Below, piece by piece: positions 1 to 7,896 of a stretch of 34,439 bases of DNA. Source of the stretch: Actinomycetota bacterium (GTDB lineage Bacteria > Actinomycetota > Acidimicrobiia > Acidimicrobiales > Ilumatobacteraceae). Where the stretch lies: the NCBI GenBank assembly GCA_026393575.1, contig JAPKZX010000026.1, forward strand, positions 1-34,439, given 5' to 3'. How positions within the stretch are numbered: the first letter of the stretch is position 1; each line of letters opens with the position of its first letter. The notes below the pieces were generated by a model. That model saw only the letters and a list, made by a program, of their open reading frames with translations, was not told the origin of the DNA and did no database searches. A program made the position numbers and the translations under genes.

Positions 1-81
1 AGTGTCGGCCGCAGCGTCAGCTACGTCGTGGAGAAAACCCATTATCTCGCGGTCATCAGAGTTGTAATCAAAATGGGGCAC
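1..81 (-). CDS. N-terminal fragment of an unidentified protein (runs off the window)
   Basis: A GTG at 81 opens 27 uninterrupted codons to the window edge, beginning VPHFDYNSDDREIMGF and continuing with an Ala/Asp-rich helix-like stretch. The start is supported by a -10 box TACCGT on the same strand (88-93) ending exactly 6 bases before the GTG, the same spacing seen at many other genes here. The gene is divergent from the unknown gene at 104 and shares its promoter. Too little protein is visible to name a family; the helical start resembles that of inositol-monophosphatase-like proteins, but this is only a guess. Confidence 0.5.
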   Translation of the reverse strand, partial: MPHFDYNSDDREIMGFLHDVADAAADT

Positions 82-87
82 CCCTGA

Positions 88-97
88 ACGGTAGTGT
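88..97. promoter_or_regulatory. Bidirectional promoter with two -10 boxes sharing TA
   Basis: ACGGTAGTGT contains TAGTGT on the plus strand (92-97), six bases before GTG 104, and TACCGT on the minus strand (93-88), six bases before GTG 81. The two hexamers share the TA at 92-93. Both transcripts would be leaderless. Inferred from motif and spacing only. Confidence 0.55.
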
Positions 98-103
98 GCC
101 TGC

Positions 104-676
104 GTGGCCGTGATTGATATAGCCGGGTTTATTACAGACCTCAAGAGCCATGCGGTGGACCATGGATTCCATGTTCATGATGAACGCCATTTCGTCGAGA
201 CGTACTCACTTCGCCAGTTATGGGAAGTAGACCTGCACCCAGAAGAGGCCTGCCACGGCCCCATCGACCTTCATGTCAGTATGGAAATAGACCCTCGCAC
301 CCTTCTTACCTTTGAAGACTTAGTTCTGGCCATGGATGACCCAGAGGACGAGCCACCAGAGGGTTTCTCTTTTCCCCTGGTGTTCACGTGGACATTTCCT
401 CCACTGGTTCGACCACCCGACTTACTCGTGCTTGCAACCGAAGTTGCTGGACTTGGCGGTGTGGAATTACCACTCGAAGTCTCTGCCATTGATTCATTTC
501 ATCAAGTCACCGATGCTCCAGAGCGAAGCCTCAGTGTGATTAGTCGAGTTCCTGTTTCGCTCGGTTCTGTCTATAAAGGCGACAATGAACAAGTGTGCGC
601 AGTTCTTGATCGCTGCAAAGAGGTGAGCATGAGTTTGCTCGAACGCGTGCCTGCCTGGATCGAAGACAACAGTTAG
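104..676 (+). CDS. Conserved-looking hypothetical protein, 190 aa
   Basis: The product has no signal peptide, membrane segment or catalytic motif I can recognise. It is acidic, with an Asp/Glu/Pro-rich stretch near residues 76-85 followed by a Phe/Pro-rich beta-like segment, and has the composition of a soluble cytoplasmic protein. The GTG start at 104 sits six bases after a -10 box TAGTGT (92-97), so translation from a leaderless mRNA is likely. It converges on the histidine kinase gene, and the two stop codons overlap in the four bases TTAG (673-676). No function is proposed. Confidence 0.7.
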   Translation: MAVIDIAGFITDLKSHAVDHGFHVHDERHFVETYSLRQLWEVDLHPEEACHGPIDLHVSMEIDPRTLLTFEDLVLAMDDPEDEPPEGFSFPLVFTWTFPPLVRPPDLLVLATEVAGLGGVELPLEVSAIDSFHQVTDAPERSLSVISRVPVSLGSVYKGDNEQVCAVLDRCKEVSMSLLERVPAWIEDNS

Positions 677-2067
677 CGAGCCGAAAAGGTAACGCGCGCC
701 ACGAGACCTGATGAACCGTCAGCTCGAGGCAACAACTCTGCAGTTCCACCACTGGCGGTCGCCAGTTGAAGCACGATTGCTAAGCCCAATCCTGTGCCCG
801 CACTATTCGTGGTAGCAGCACCACGCCAGAATCGCTCAAAAGCTCTGTCTCGTTGTTCGGGTTGCAAGCCAGGGCCAGCGTCGATCACATCTATGACTAC
901 ATGATTTTCTGAGCGAACAACGCTCACCACAATGTCAGAACCCTCAGGCGCCACAGTCAATGCGTTGTCTATGTAATTATCCACGATTTGTTCCAATGCG
1001 CCGTCAATCACAGCACACGATGCATGCTCAGCGATGCGCCCGCTAATACGCACACCTCGTTCAGCAGCCAAGGATTCCCACATCTCAATCCGATTCCTCA
1101 CAATCTCGGAGGCGTTAACTGACATCGTTGCGGTTGAGCCACCTTCTAATCGTGCAAGCGCAAGTAGTTGCTCTACCATTTCTTGCAGACGGTCTGCCTC
1201 AGCACGAGATGCATCGAGCGTGTCCGCAAGAACAGACGCATCGGATGGTACGAGTTCTTGTGCCTGCTCAAGGCGCAATCTGAGCGCGGTGAGTGGCGTA
1301 CGTAATTGATGTGAAGCGGCACTGGCGAAATGTCGTTGGTTCTCAATCACAAGACCTAAACGGCCTGCCATTGCATTGAAGGACCTCGAGAGATCCCGAA
1401 CTTCTGGTGGTCCCGTCGCGTCATCTGCACGCACCGAAAAATCACCATCAGCTAGGCGTTCAGTGCGGCGAGTCAGTTTGCTGATGGGTCGCGCAATCGT
1501 CAGAGCTAACGGAATCGCGATCCCCACGGCTGCCAGCAACGTGAAAAGGCCAGCAATAACTATGCCGATGACCCGATTACGTACTTCATTATCAATATGA
1601 GATTTCGGATGCGACAGCCTGACCACACCGAGCACTGAATCACCCAACAAAACGGGCACGGCCACGAAGACGAGAGTCTCGCCCAACGTTGCAGATTTCC
1701 TCTCCCCCACAGCTGGAACTCCGGTTAATGCCTTCACTACTTCTGGACGATTGGTGAAATCTGTGCCGATAAGAACTGAGGGGTCACTTGAGGCAATTGA
1801 CAATCCCGCTGCGTTAGTTACAACAATTCTCGCTCTACTCGCAATCGCATACTCCTCGATGAATGGTTGCAAAGACGGCAACACCGCTCCTGCCGTCGTG
1901 TTCAATGTTTCCTTCGCATGACCAGCAAGCATGAAGGCATCTCGCTCTAACGCAGTAACGAGACGCTCACGCTCCACCGTTGCTACGAACGATGCCAACG
2001 GAATGCTGAATACAACAAGAATGAGAAACGCAACAGAAACTAATGCACCAATAAGGCGAATTTTCAC
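673..2067 (-). CDS. Two-component sensor histidine kinase
   Basis: Membrane sensor kinase, 464 aa. Order: a transmembrane segment (about residues 7-28), an extracytoplasmic sensor region of about 130 residues, a second transmembrane segment (about 165-191), a HAMP linker, a HisKA helix with the H-box SHQLRTPL (phospho-accepting His253), then an HATPase domain with N-box NYIDNAL (about 364-370), G1 motif DAGPG (396-400) and G2 motif GTGLGLA (424-430). The residue after the H-box His is Gln rather than the usual Glu. It overlaps the upstream response regulator by four bases (GTGA at 2064-2067), so the pair is translationally coupled. The divergent redox cassette starting at 2888 is the obvious candidate target; the sensed signal is unknown. 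Confidence 0.93.
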   Translation of the reverse strand: MKIRLIGALVSVAFLILVVFSIPLASFVATVERERLVTALERDAFMLAGHAKETLNTTAGAVLPSLQPFIEEYAIASRARIVVTNAAGLSIASSDPSVLIGTDFTNRPEVVKALTGVPAVGERKSATLGETLVFVAVPVLLGDSVLGVVRLSHPKSHIDNEVRNRVIGIVIAGLFTLLAAVGIAIPLALTIARPISKLTRRTERLADGDFSVRADDATGPPEVRDLSRSFNAMAGRLGLVIENQRHFASAASHQLRTPLTALRLRLEQAQELVPSDASVLADTLDASRAEADRLQEMVEQLLALARLEGGSTATMSVNASEIVRNRIEMWESLAAERGVRISGRIAEHASCAVIDGALEQIVDNYIDNALTVAPEGSDIVVSVVRSENHVVIDVIDAGPGLQPEQRDRAFERFWRGAATTNSAGTGLGLAIVLQLATASGGTAELLPRADGSSGLVARVTFSAR

Positions 2068-2735
2068 AATTCAACCTCTACAAATTTGAATCCCACTCCA
2101 CGAACACTCTGAATCCAATCGGGACTGCCCAACTTCTTTCGAATTGAAGCAATATGGGCATCAAGTGTCTTTGTTGTTCCGTACCACGGTGTGTCCCACA
2201 CATGCTCCAAGATGTCGTTTCTACGAAAAACCACACCAGGTTCAGACGCCAAGAACGACAACAGATCAAACTCTTTTGCAGTGAACTCAATCTCGTTGCC
2301 ATCAAGTGTGACAATGTGCGTCGGTTCATCTACATGAAGCCGCTTGAGTAGAGACACGTCCTTCGTTGCAACATGATCTGATGCTCTTCGAGTAACAGCA
2401 CGAATACGTGCAAGCAGTTCGCGTTGGCTGAACGGCTTGACCACATAATCATCTGCACCAAGTTCTAAACCGAGAATTCGATCCAACTCATCTCCGCGAG
2501 CACTAACGATGATGATTGGTACAGAGGATGTCTCTCGTATCTTCTTTGCTGCGTCAAGACCATCCATATCGGGAAGCCCAAGATCCATCAGCACGACATC
2601 ACATATATCATCGACAAAATAATCAATGGATGCTTTACCAGTGGCTACATGCTCGACAACCATGCCAGCTGTGGTGAGCGAGGCCGAGACTGAATCAGCG
2701 ATTGATTGGTCATCTTCGACAAGCAGCACCTTCAC
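2064..2735 (-). CDS. OmpR/PhoB-family response regulator
   Basis: DNA-binding partner of the adjacent kinase. The receiver domain begins VKVLLVEDD, with the acidic pair D8-D9, phospho-acceptor D51 in LMDLGLPD, a Ser in IIIVSARG and the conserved Lys in VVKPF. A winged-helix Trans_reg_C domain follows and ends in the typical SVRGVGFKF. I chose GTG 2735 because it gives the family's usual 223 residues. An in-frame GTG at 2819 would add 28 residues with no family counterpart; neither start has a convincing Shine-Dalgarno sequence. From the palindromic promoter at 2838-2851 the chosen start leaves a leader of about 100 bases. Confidence 0.9.
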   Translation of the reverse strand: MKVLLVEDDQSIADSVSASLTTAGMVVEHVATGKASIDYFVDDICDVVLMDLGLPDMDGLDAAKKIRETSSVPIIIVSARGDELDRILGLELGADDYVVKPFSQRELLARIRAVTRRASDHVATKDVSLLKRLHVDEPTHIVTLDGNEIEFTAKEFDLLSFLASEPGVVFRRNDILEHVWDTPWYGTTKTLDAHIASIRKKLGSPDWIQSVRGVGFKFVEVEL

Positions 2736-2837
2736 GCCCTCTATTGTGCCTCTTTCAAGCCAGTTCACCCGTAACAGGCTCATATTTGTGAAATTTGGAC
2801 GTTTCTTGGATGTCGCCACACCGTCCGTTGTATGTGC

Positions 2838-2851
2838 TCACCGTACGGTGA
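2838..2851. promoter_or_regulatory. Perfect 14-bp palindrome: bidirectional promoter and possible operator
   Basis: TCACCGTACGGTGA is a perfect inverted repeat. It contains TACGGT on both strands (2844-2849 plus, 2845-2840 minus), sharing the central TA, so it can act as the -10 element for both the response regulator and the exported-protein gene at 2888. A perfect dyad of this length could also be bound by a dimeric regulator, including the response regulator encoded alongside. The role is inferred. Confidence 0.5.
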
Positions 2852-2887
2852 ATACCAAGAGCCACCGGCTCACCAAGGAGAAAAGAA

Positions 2888-3433
2888 ATGAAAGTAGGCA
2901 TTGCGACCACTCTCTCGATTGCAGGAGTACTTGCAGCAGGAGCAGCGGCATTTGTAGTAAATACCAGCGTTCTTAGTTCAACTAACGCGCCTGTAACAAC
3001 GAGCGTTGCAAGCGCGCCAAACAGCGTGCCTACCGCCACTCCTACTCCTGGCTCTGTCCTTGCACTCAACACTGCGATTGTTGAGCAGAACCCTTCAAGC
3101 AACACCAGCACATATGCAGTGGGCAGTTCTGGAACTGTGGTTATCGATACCAGCACAGGACGCGTTGTGGTTACCAGCGTTGCCCCAGCAGCGGGATGGA
3201 CATCAGAATATGCACAGACCAATGCCGATGGCGCTGTGAAGGTTCGTTTTGCTCAAGCCTCTAGCCGGATCGAATTCACCGCTCAGATGGTGAACGGCGT
3301 CGTTCAAACTTCTGTCACCAACGAGACAGTTCCAGCCGTGGCTGCACCAAAGCCACAAGCGCATCGACACGAAGATGATGACAATCATGATGATGGAGAA
3401 GAGCATGAAGAAAACGAACGAGATGATGACTAA
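2888..3433 (+). CDS. Exported protein with His/acid-rich C-terminal tail
   Basis: 181 aa. An N-terminal signal sequence (MKVGIATTLSIAG, hydrophobic to about residue 24) is followed by a Thr/Ser/Ala/Pro linker, a beta-rich domain of about 90 residues (about 65-155), and a tail whose last 23 residues contain 4 His and 14 Asp/Glu. The tail suggests binding of divalent metal outside the membrane. The start has a strong Shine-Dalgarno AAGGAG ahead of ATG, and the leader holds a small hairpin (2859-2871). It lies first in an operon with a second low-complexity exported protein, ApbE and a haem-b membrane protein. I see no FMN-attachment motif of the SGAT type. The family is not recognised. Confidence 0.72.
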   Translation: MKVGIATTLSIAGVLAAGAAAFVVNTSVLSSTNAPVTTSVASAPNSVPTATPTPGSVLALNTAIVEQNPSSNTSTYAVGSSGTVVIDTSTGRVVVTSVAPAAGWTSEYAQTNADGAVKVRFAQASSRIEFTAQMVNGVVQTSVTNETVPAVAAPKPQAHRHEDDDNHDDGEEHEENERDDD

Positions 3434-3852
3434 TGAATAACGAAACAACTAAAAGAAAACTTGCCAAAGAAATGAACGAGATCAACACTTCACCAGTTGC
3501 AGAGCGCATCACGCGCCCCGCCCCTCGACGTAAGCACCCAGCAGTGTCCGCCCGAATACTTACTTTGGGTTTGTCCACCACTGCCCTCATTGGTTTGACC
3601 ACCGGTTATTCATTTAGCCAGAAGGCCGCCGCTTCAACCAACACCAATGTTGTACCTCTCGGTACAACCAGCGCGAACACAACGACTGGCATCGCCACCA
3701 CACAACAGGCCGCCACACAACAGGTTGCATCGCAACCACTGCCCGCCAATACACAGGTGATTCAAGTGCCTGTACCAGCGGCTGCAAACGCCGGAAATGT
3801 TGCACAACCAGCACCTGCAGCCGCCGCACAAGTAAGTAGCGGATCCCGCTAA
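3433..3852 (+). CDS. Membrane-anchored low-complexity protein
   Basis: 139 aa. A charged cytoplasmic N-terminus (about 37 residues, with a basic cluster around residues 28-34) precedes one hydrophobic segment (about 41-62), then an Ala/Thr/Gln/Val/Pro-rich extracytoplasmic stretch to the end. The ATG overlaps the previous stop (TAATG at 3431-3435), indicating coupling. In comparable actinobacterial ApbE/ferric-reductase clusters a protein with this layout carries a C-terminal FMN_bind domain with an SGAT-type attachment site; that domain is absent here, and the frame ends 4 bases before apbE. It may be a truncated flavoprotein or simply a linker-type protein. Confidence 0.62.
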   Translation: MNNETTKRKLAKEMNEINTSPVAERITRPAPRRKHPAVSARILTLGLSTTALIGLTTGYSFSQKAAASTNTNVVPLGTTSANTTTGIATTQQAATQQVASQPLPANTQVIQVPVPAAANAGNVAQPAPAAAAQVSSGSR

Positions 3853-3856
3853 TCAC

Positions 3857-4768
3857 ATGTCATCACCCCATCCTTTACTGGCACGCGCGAGCCGTCAATT
3901 GATGGGGGTTACTGCAACTGCCACATTGATTGGCACCAATAGTCCAGTAGTAGCAGATGAATGTCTAGACATGATTTTGGAACTAGAAAAACTCTGGAGT
4001 CGGTTTCTGCCCACGAGTGATATCACTCTTCTAAACAACAGCATTGGAGCACCAATGTGGGTTGATGCGAGAACCGTCAACCTCATCAGGTATGCACAAT
4101 CTGCTTTCATATCTACTAATGGCGCGTTCAATCCAACTCTTCTTCCGCTTCAACTAACAAGCGGTGATGAACAGTCACTGGTGAGCAATCTTCGAACAAC
4201 TATTCCCACAACCAGTCGACCATGGATATCCATTGTTGACATTCATATTGACAACAACATGGTGACATTGCCCGAAACCATGACGCTTGATCTCGGAGGT
4301 TTAGCTAAAGGCTTTGCAGCAGATCTTGTGTGTCAATTTGCCTTAGAACGTGGAGCCACTAGTGCATGTATAAACATTGGTGGCGACATGGCCATCAGCA
4401 CGGCTGAAGAGTCCGGTTGGGATGTGGAGATTGAATCCCCCACGTCAAACCTCGGCATTGTTGACTCTGTCCGCGTGAAACAAGGCGGGGTTGCTACTTC
4501 AAGCCTGAACGCAAGAGATCGCGGAGAACACGGAATTCCTTCACATATTTTCTCTGTCGATGGGCCATTGTCATCAAACAAGATCATTGGCGCCACCGTT
4601 ATCGCATCAACAGCAGCATGGGCCGAGGCTTGGACGAAGTACGCAATCGCTATACCTATAGAAGAATCGCTACTCCTGTTAGACGAACACCATCTTGCAG
4701 CACGAATCACTGATGCCGATGGCACAATCTATACGTCACCAACTTGGAAGGAATTTCAGCTTGTCTAA
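3857..4768 (+). CDS. apbE: FAD:protein FMN transferase (ApbE family)
   Basis: 303 aa. ApbE attaches FMN from FAD to Thr/Ser of redox proteins. Family landmarks are present: an N-terminal RQLMGVTATATLIG strand, the WSRFLPTSDITLLN region, the LDLGGLAKGFAAD motif (about residues 141-153), INIGGDM, GVATSS, and the C-terminal ATVIASTAAWAEAWTK region that carries the Mg-binding acid/Thr pair in the family. There is no signal peptide or lipobox, so the enzyme appears cytoplasmic unless exported another way. The neighbours (two exported proteins and a haem-b ferric-reductase-like protein) point to an extracytoplasmic electron-transfer system, yet no obvious FMN_bind acceptor lies in the cassette. Confidence 0.88.
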   Translation: MSSPHPLLARASRQLMGVTATATLIGTNSPVVADECLDMILELEKLWSRFLPTSDITLLNNSIGAPMWVDARTVNLIRYAQSAFISTNGAFNPTLLPLQLTSGDEQSLVSNLRTTIPTTSRPWISIVDIHIDNNMVTLPETMTLDLGGLAKGFAADLVCQFALERGATSACINIGGDMAISTAEESGWDVEIESPTSNLGIVDSVRVKQGGVATSSLNARDRGEHGIPSHIFSVDGPLSSNKIIGATVIASTAAWAEAWTKYAIAIPIEESLLLLDEHHLAARITDADGTIYTSPTWKEFQLV

Positions 4769-5327
4769 TCAAATTTGGTGGAACCTCACACGGGCCTCCG
4801 CAAACATTGCAACAGTTCTCATCTTGGGAACGATTCTTTGGGGTGTCCTTCTCACAACACGCATTCTCAAACCAAATGATCGACCAGCATGGCTCCGTGA
4901 TCTTCACACATGGATGGGTGGATTGGCCCTCGCATTCACAGTCATTCACATGGTTACCCTCATCGCGGATTCGTACATCACATTCGATGTGATTGACGTG
5001 CTTGTTCCGTTTGCAAGCTCCTGGCGACCAATCCCAGTAACGCTGGGCGTACTCGGGTTTTACATTCTCGCTGCTGTGCAGATCACATCACTTTTCATGA
5101 AGAAACTCGACCGTAAGACATGGCATCGAATCCACATGCTTTCCTACGTGCAATTCATCATTGTTATCGTGCACACGCTGAGTGCTGGCAGTGATGTAGG
5201 TACAAGACTCTTCACAGGTTTCACTATGGCAGTAGCAATGTTGGGCGCGGCAGTCTATGGAATACGTCTTGTTGCCGGGCGTTCTGTTGATCGCCGCAAA
5301 AAAGAGCGCGGCCTCGCCGATACCTAA
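4761..5327 (+). CDS. Ferric-reductase-like transmembrane protein (b-type haem)
   Basis: 188 aa integral membrane protein with about five hydrophobic helices. His49/His63 (LHTWMGG...VIHMV) and His125/His138 (RIHML...VIVHTL) give the paired spacing of a bis-haem ferric reductase transmembrane domain; His122 is also present. There is no FAD/NAD domain, so electrons must come from another carrier, plausibly a flavinylated partner. I chose TTG 4761: GGAAGGA (4746-4752) is well placed for it and homology begins there; an upstream ATG at 4695 would place 22 extra residues inside apbE. The start overlaps the apbE stop by 8 bases. The stop overlaps the convergent mutase gene's stop (CTAA, 5324-5327). 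Confidence 0.85.
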   Translation: MSNQIWWNLTRASANIATVLILGTILWGVLLTTRILKPNDRPAWLRDLHTWMGGLALAFTVIHMVTLIADSYITFDVIDVLVPFASSWRPIPVTLGVLGFYILAAVQITSLFMKKLDRKTWHRIHMLSYVQFIIVIVHTLSAGSDVGTRLFTGFTMAVAMLGAAVYGIRLVAGRSVDRRKKERGLADT

Positions 5328-5713
5328 ATCGTGGCAGCCGCCGCTTCAACTACAGCCACAACTTCGTCCGCAGTTGCCCCAGGCCCGATAACGCCTGCAA
5401 TGCCGGCTGCACGTAACTCTTCTGCATCGCGTGGCGGAACAATGCCACCAACGACGACTGGAATCATGATTCCGCGCGCGCGCATTTCTTCAACCACTAA
5501 TGGCGCCAGCGTCATGTGAGCCCCCGACAACATGGATAGACCCACCACATCTACATCTTCGTCGAGAGCAGCAGATGCGACTGTTTCTGGAGTTTGAAAC
5601 AACCCCGTATAAATCACTTCCATGCCGGCGTCACGCAATATGCGTGCAACCACTTTGACGCCTCGGTCATGACCATCGAGACCGACCTTTGCCACCAATA
5701 CACGAATAGGCAT
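5324..5713 (-). CDS. icmB: B12-binding small subunit of an acyl-CoA mutase (IcmB-like)
   Basis: 129 aa, a stand-alone cobalamin-binding Rossmann domain. It carries the full signature: K9, then DGHDRG supplying the Asp and the cobalt-ligating His, GLSMLSGAH for the nucleotide-tail pocket, and VVGGIVPP near the end. This size matches separate small subunits such as Streptomyces IcmB rather than a fused MutB. It begins two bases after the stop of the catalytic-subunit gene, so the two are almost certainly co-translated and form one enzyme. The symbol depends on the specificity call for the large subunit; if that call is wrong, this is the small subunit of a methylmalonyl-CoA-mutase-type enzyme. 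Confidence 0.82.
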   Translation of the reverse strand: MPIRVLVAKVGLDGHDRGVKVVARILRDAGMEVIYTGLFQTPETVASAALDEDVDVVGLSMLSGAHMTLAPLVVEEMRARGIMIPVVVGGIVPPRDAEELRAAGIAGVIGPGATADEVVAVVEAAAATI

Positions 5714-5715
5714 TA

Positions 5716-7356
5716 CTAAATGACCGGAACCTCTACATGGCGACCAAACACTTCGCCCAGCGACGACATCATCTCTCCGAGCGTCACATACGCATTAGCG
5801 GCATTGATGAGTGCGGGCATGAGATTGACATCTGGCTGAGAAGCGTCGTGTTGTAGTTGTTGGCGAGCTTCAGATACCGCAACATCGTTGCGATCTTGTC
5901 GCACTGTCGCCAAACGATGACGTTGTTCTTTTTCTTGCTCTTGCGAGATGCGCAGGAGGTCCAACGAGTCGTCTTCATTGCCTTCCTTGAATCGGTTAGC
6001 ACCCACCACGATGCGTTCACCAGAATTGAAGGTGCGTTCCAACTCGAACGCAGAATCTGAAATCCGACCCTGGAACCAATTGTCTTCAATTCCCTGAATA
6101 CAACCCTCGAGCATGGAGCCGTGGCCCATCTCTGAGATTTCAGCAAACATCACCTCTGCTAACTCTTCAATTTTGTTCGTCAGATCTTCAACAAACCAAG
6201 AACCACCAAGTGGGTCGGCAACGTGCGTCACGTTTGTTTCGTGCGCAATGACCTGTTGTGTTCGAAGCGCAATACGTGCAGCCTTTTCAGTGGGCAATGC
6301 CATTGCTTCATCCATCGAATTGGTGTGCAACGACTGCGCCCCACCCATCACTGCAGCGAGTGCTTCCACTGCAGTGCGCACAATGTTGACTTCCGGCTGT
6401 TGAGCAGTGAGAGAAACACCAGCGGTCTGTGCATGGAATCTCAACTGCAGCGAGCGTTCGTTTGTTGCTCCATACTTTTCTTTCATCCATCGCGCCCAAA
6501 TACGCCGTGCTGCTCGGTACTTTGCGATCTCTTCAAAGAAATCAATATGCGCGTTGAAGAAAAAGGAAAGACGTGGAGCAAACGTGTCTACAGGTAATCC
6601 CGCCTGCATTGCTAATTCCACATAGGCAAAACCGTTGGCCAACGTAAATGCCAATTCTTCAGCTGCCGTCGAACCCGCTTCTCGAATGTGATAACCGGAT
6701 ATAGAAATGGAATGCCAGCGTGGCATCTCGGCCGTAGTGAAAGAAACAACATCTCGAACAAGTCGCATGGATTGACGCGGAGGAAAGACGAACTCTTTTT
6801 GTGCTTGATATTCCTTCAAGATGTCGTTTTGCAAGGTGCCACCTAGAGCCTTGCGAGGAACTCCGGCCGTCTCTGCCTGAGCCACAAACATCGCAAGGAT
6901 TGGTGCAGCTGGCGAATTGATCGTCATCGACGTAGTGATGCCTCCCAAATCGATTCCAGCAAATAGGTCCTTCATGTCGGCGAGCGAGTCGATGGCCACG
7001 CCACAACGCCCTACCTCACCGAGAGACATTGGGTGATCAGAATCAAGACCCATCAGGGTGGGCATATCGAATGCTGTGGATAGCCCGTCACCGCCAGAAC
7101 GAATGATTTCGCGAAAACGTTCGTTGGTATCGGTAGCTGTGCCAAAGCCGGCGAACATTCGCATGGTCCACAACTTTGAGCGATACATGGATGCATACGG
7201 ACCACGCGTGTACGGATACACACCAGGCATCTCAGAGCCTTCTTCGCCGTAGACAGGCTCGAGTGGAATACCAGACATTGTGGTGAACGGCACCTGCCGA
7301 AGTGACGAGGACCCGAAGGCCTCTGTCCAAGCTTTGCGCGGTGTGTTCTCAGTCAC
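5716..7356 (-). CDS. icmA: B12-dependent acyl-CoA mutase large subunit, probably isobutyryl-CoA mutase
   Basis: 546 aa TIM-barrel catalytic subunit; the sister gene supplies the B12 domain. Core motifs [42 protein letters not shown] and [10 protein letters not shown] are intact. Against Propionibacterium methylmalonyl-CoA mutase (sequence recalled), Tyr89 aligns with Phe68 and Arg207 with Gln186, both separated by 118 residues, so the alignment is gap-free. Phe/Gln is the pair described for isobutyryl-CoA mutase; the Arg that binds the methylmalonyl carboxylate is missing. The reaction would be isobutyryl-CoA to n-butyryl-CoA. GTG 7356 lies seven bases after -10 box TACGAT; a longer frame runs into the tRNA and is not credible. 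A related orphan mutase remains possible. Confidence 0.8.
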   Translation of the reverse strand: MTENTPRKAWTEAFGSSSLRQVPFTTMSGIPLEPVYGEEGSEMPGVYPYTRGPYASMYRSKLWTMRMFAGFGTATDTNERFREIIRSGGDGLSTAFDMPTLMGLDSDHPMSLGEVGRCGVAIDSLADMKDLFAGIDLGGITTSMTINSPAAPILAMFVAQAETAGVPRKALGGTLQNDILKEYQAQKEFVFPPRQSMRLVRDVVSFTTAEMPRWHSISISGYHIREAGSTAAEELAFTLANGFAYVELAMQAGLPVDTFAPRLSFFFNAHIDFFEEIAKYRAARRIWARWMKEKYGATNERSLQLRFHAQTAGVSLTAQQPEVNIVRTAVEALAAVMGGAQSLHTNSMDEAMALPTEKAARIALRTQQVIAHETNVTHVADPLGGSWFVEDLTNKIEELAEVMFAEISEMGHGSMLEGCIQGIEDNWFQGRISDSAFELERTFNSGERIVVGANRFKEGNEDDSLDLLRISQEQEKEQRHRLATVRQDRNDVAVSEARQQLQHDASQPDVNLMPALINAANAYVTLGEMMSSLGEVFGRHVEVPVI

Positions 7357-7363
7357 GAGGTGA

Positions 7364-7369
7364 ATCGTA
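7364..7369 (-). promoter_or_regulatory. -10 box of icmA, leaderless
   Basis: TACGAT on the minus strand ends seven bases before GTG 7356. The corresponding -35 region falls inside the 3' half of the tRNA-CAT gene, so the promoter is embedded at the tRNA end. Motif and spacing only. Confidence 0.5.
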
Positions 7370-7379
7370 GTGTGCGAAG

Positions 7380-7456
<77 letters not shown>

Positions 7457-7483
7457 GCGGGTCGAACCGTGGGACGGTCCAAC

Positions 7484-7559
7484 TGGCTCCGGGGGTGGGG
7501 CTCGAACCCACGACAAACGGATTAACAGTCCGTTGCTCTGCCAACTGAGCTACCCCGGA
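7484..7559 (-). tRNA. tRNA-Asn (GTT)
   Basis: 76 nt with encoded CCA (7484-7486). The acceptor TCCGGGG pairs with CCCCGGA, the D arm is TAGCTCAGTTGGCAGAGC, the anticodon loop is CTGTTAA with GTT at 7524-7526, and the T loop is GGTTCGAGCCC. It lies 27 bases upstream of the tRNA-CAT gene in the same direction; that spacer contains a 7-bp hairpin with a CCC loop (one wobble pair), which may guide processing. Confidence 0.95.
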
Positions 7560-7570
7560 AGGGAATCCAC

Positions 7571-7600
7571 ACGATACCAGCGCAGACGCTGTGCCCCCAA
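7571..7600 (-). promoter_or_regulatory. Candidate promoter of the tRNA pair
   Basis: On the minus strand TATCGT (7576-7571) lies 12 bases before the tRNA-Asn 5' end. A weak -35 TTGGGG (7600-7595) is 18 bases upstream. It overlaps the tandem hairpins behind rpoD. Confidence 0.4.
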
Positions 7601-7605
7601 GGGCA
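7578..7605 (-). terminator. Two tandem hairpins after rpoD
   Basis: Two adjoining 14-nt hairpins, each with a perfect 5-bp stem and 4-base loop: TGCCC/GGGCA (7592-7605) and CAGCG/CGCTG (7578-7591). They start six bases beyond the rpoD stop codon (7611-7613). No T-tract follows, as is common for actinobacterial terminators. Alternatively they are processing signals ahead of the tRNAs. Confidence 0.45.
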
Positions 7606-7610
7606 AATCA

Positions 7611-7853
7611 CTAGTTCTCGTCGAGGTAACTGCGTAAACGATGGCTGTTATTGGGATGACGCATACGAGCGAGGGTCTTTTGCTCGATCTGGCGGATGCG
7701 CTCGCGAGTAACGCCCTCCTGCTTAGCCACATCATCGAGAGTCAATGGTTCGCCACTACTGATACCAAAACGCTTGTCCAAAATACGGCGATCTCTCTCT
7801 GGCAAATGTTCAAGTTCAAGTGAAATTGCAGCAATCAATTGGCGACGCTGCAC
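7611..7853 (-). CDS. rpoD: Primary sigma factor RpoD, C-terminal fragment (region 4), out of frame with the rest
   Basis: Encodes sigma region 4, which contacts the -35 element: LPERDRRILDKRFGI (4.1), the helix-turn-helix TLDDVAKQEGVTRERIRQIEQKTLARMRHP (4.2, in overlapping motifs) and the canonical LRSYLDEN end. Homology continues upstream of the GTG at 7853 to about 7922 in this frame, reading like the end of region 3.2 (DSATVGD and an acidic linker), where it meets a stop. It is displaced by +1 relative to the N-terminal fragment. About 53 residues expected between the two are missing, so this is one gene disrupted by a deletion rather than two genes. See the finding on this locus. Confidence 0.8.
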   Translation of the reverse strand: MQRRQLIAAISLELEHLPERDRRILDKRFGISSGEPLTLDDVAKQEGVTRERIRQIEQKTLARMRHPNNSHRLRSYLDEN

Positions 7854-7896
7854 GACGGCATCTGGCGACGCATCTTCGCTTTTGTCAGCAGCTCTA

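Noticed and set aside
75-84. GGGGCACCCC as a terminator stem
   Set aside because: The loop would be two bases, and it lies across the start codon of the minus-strand gene.
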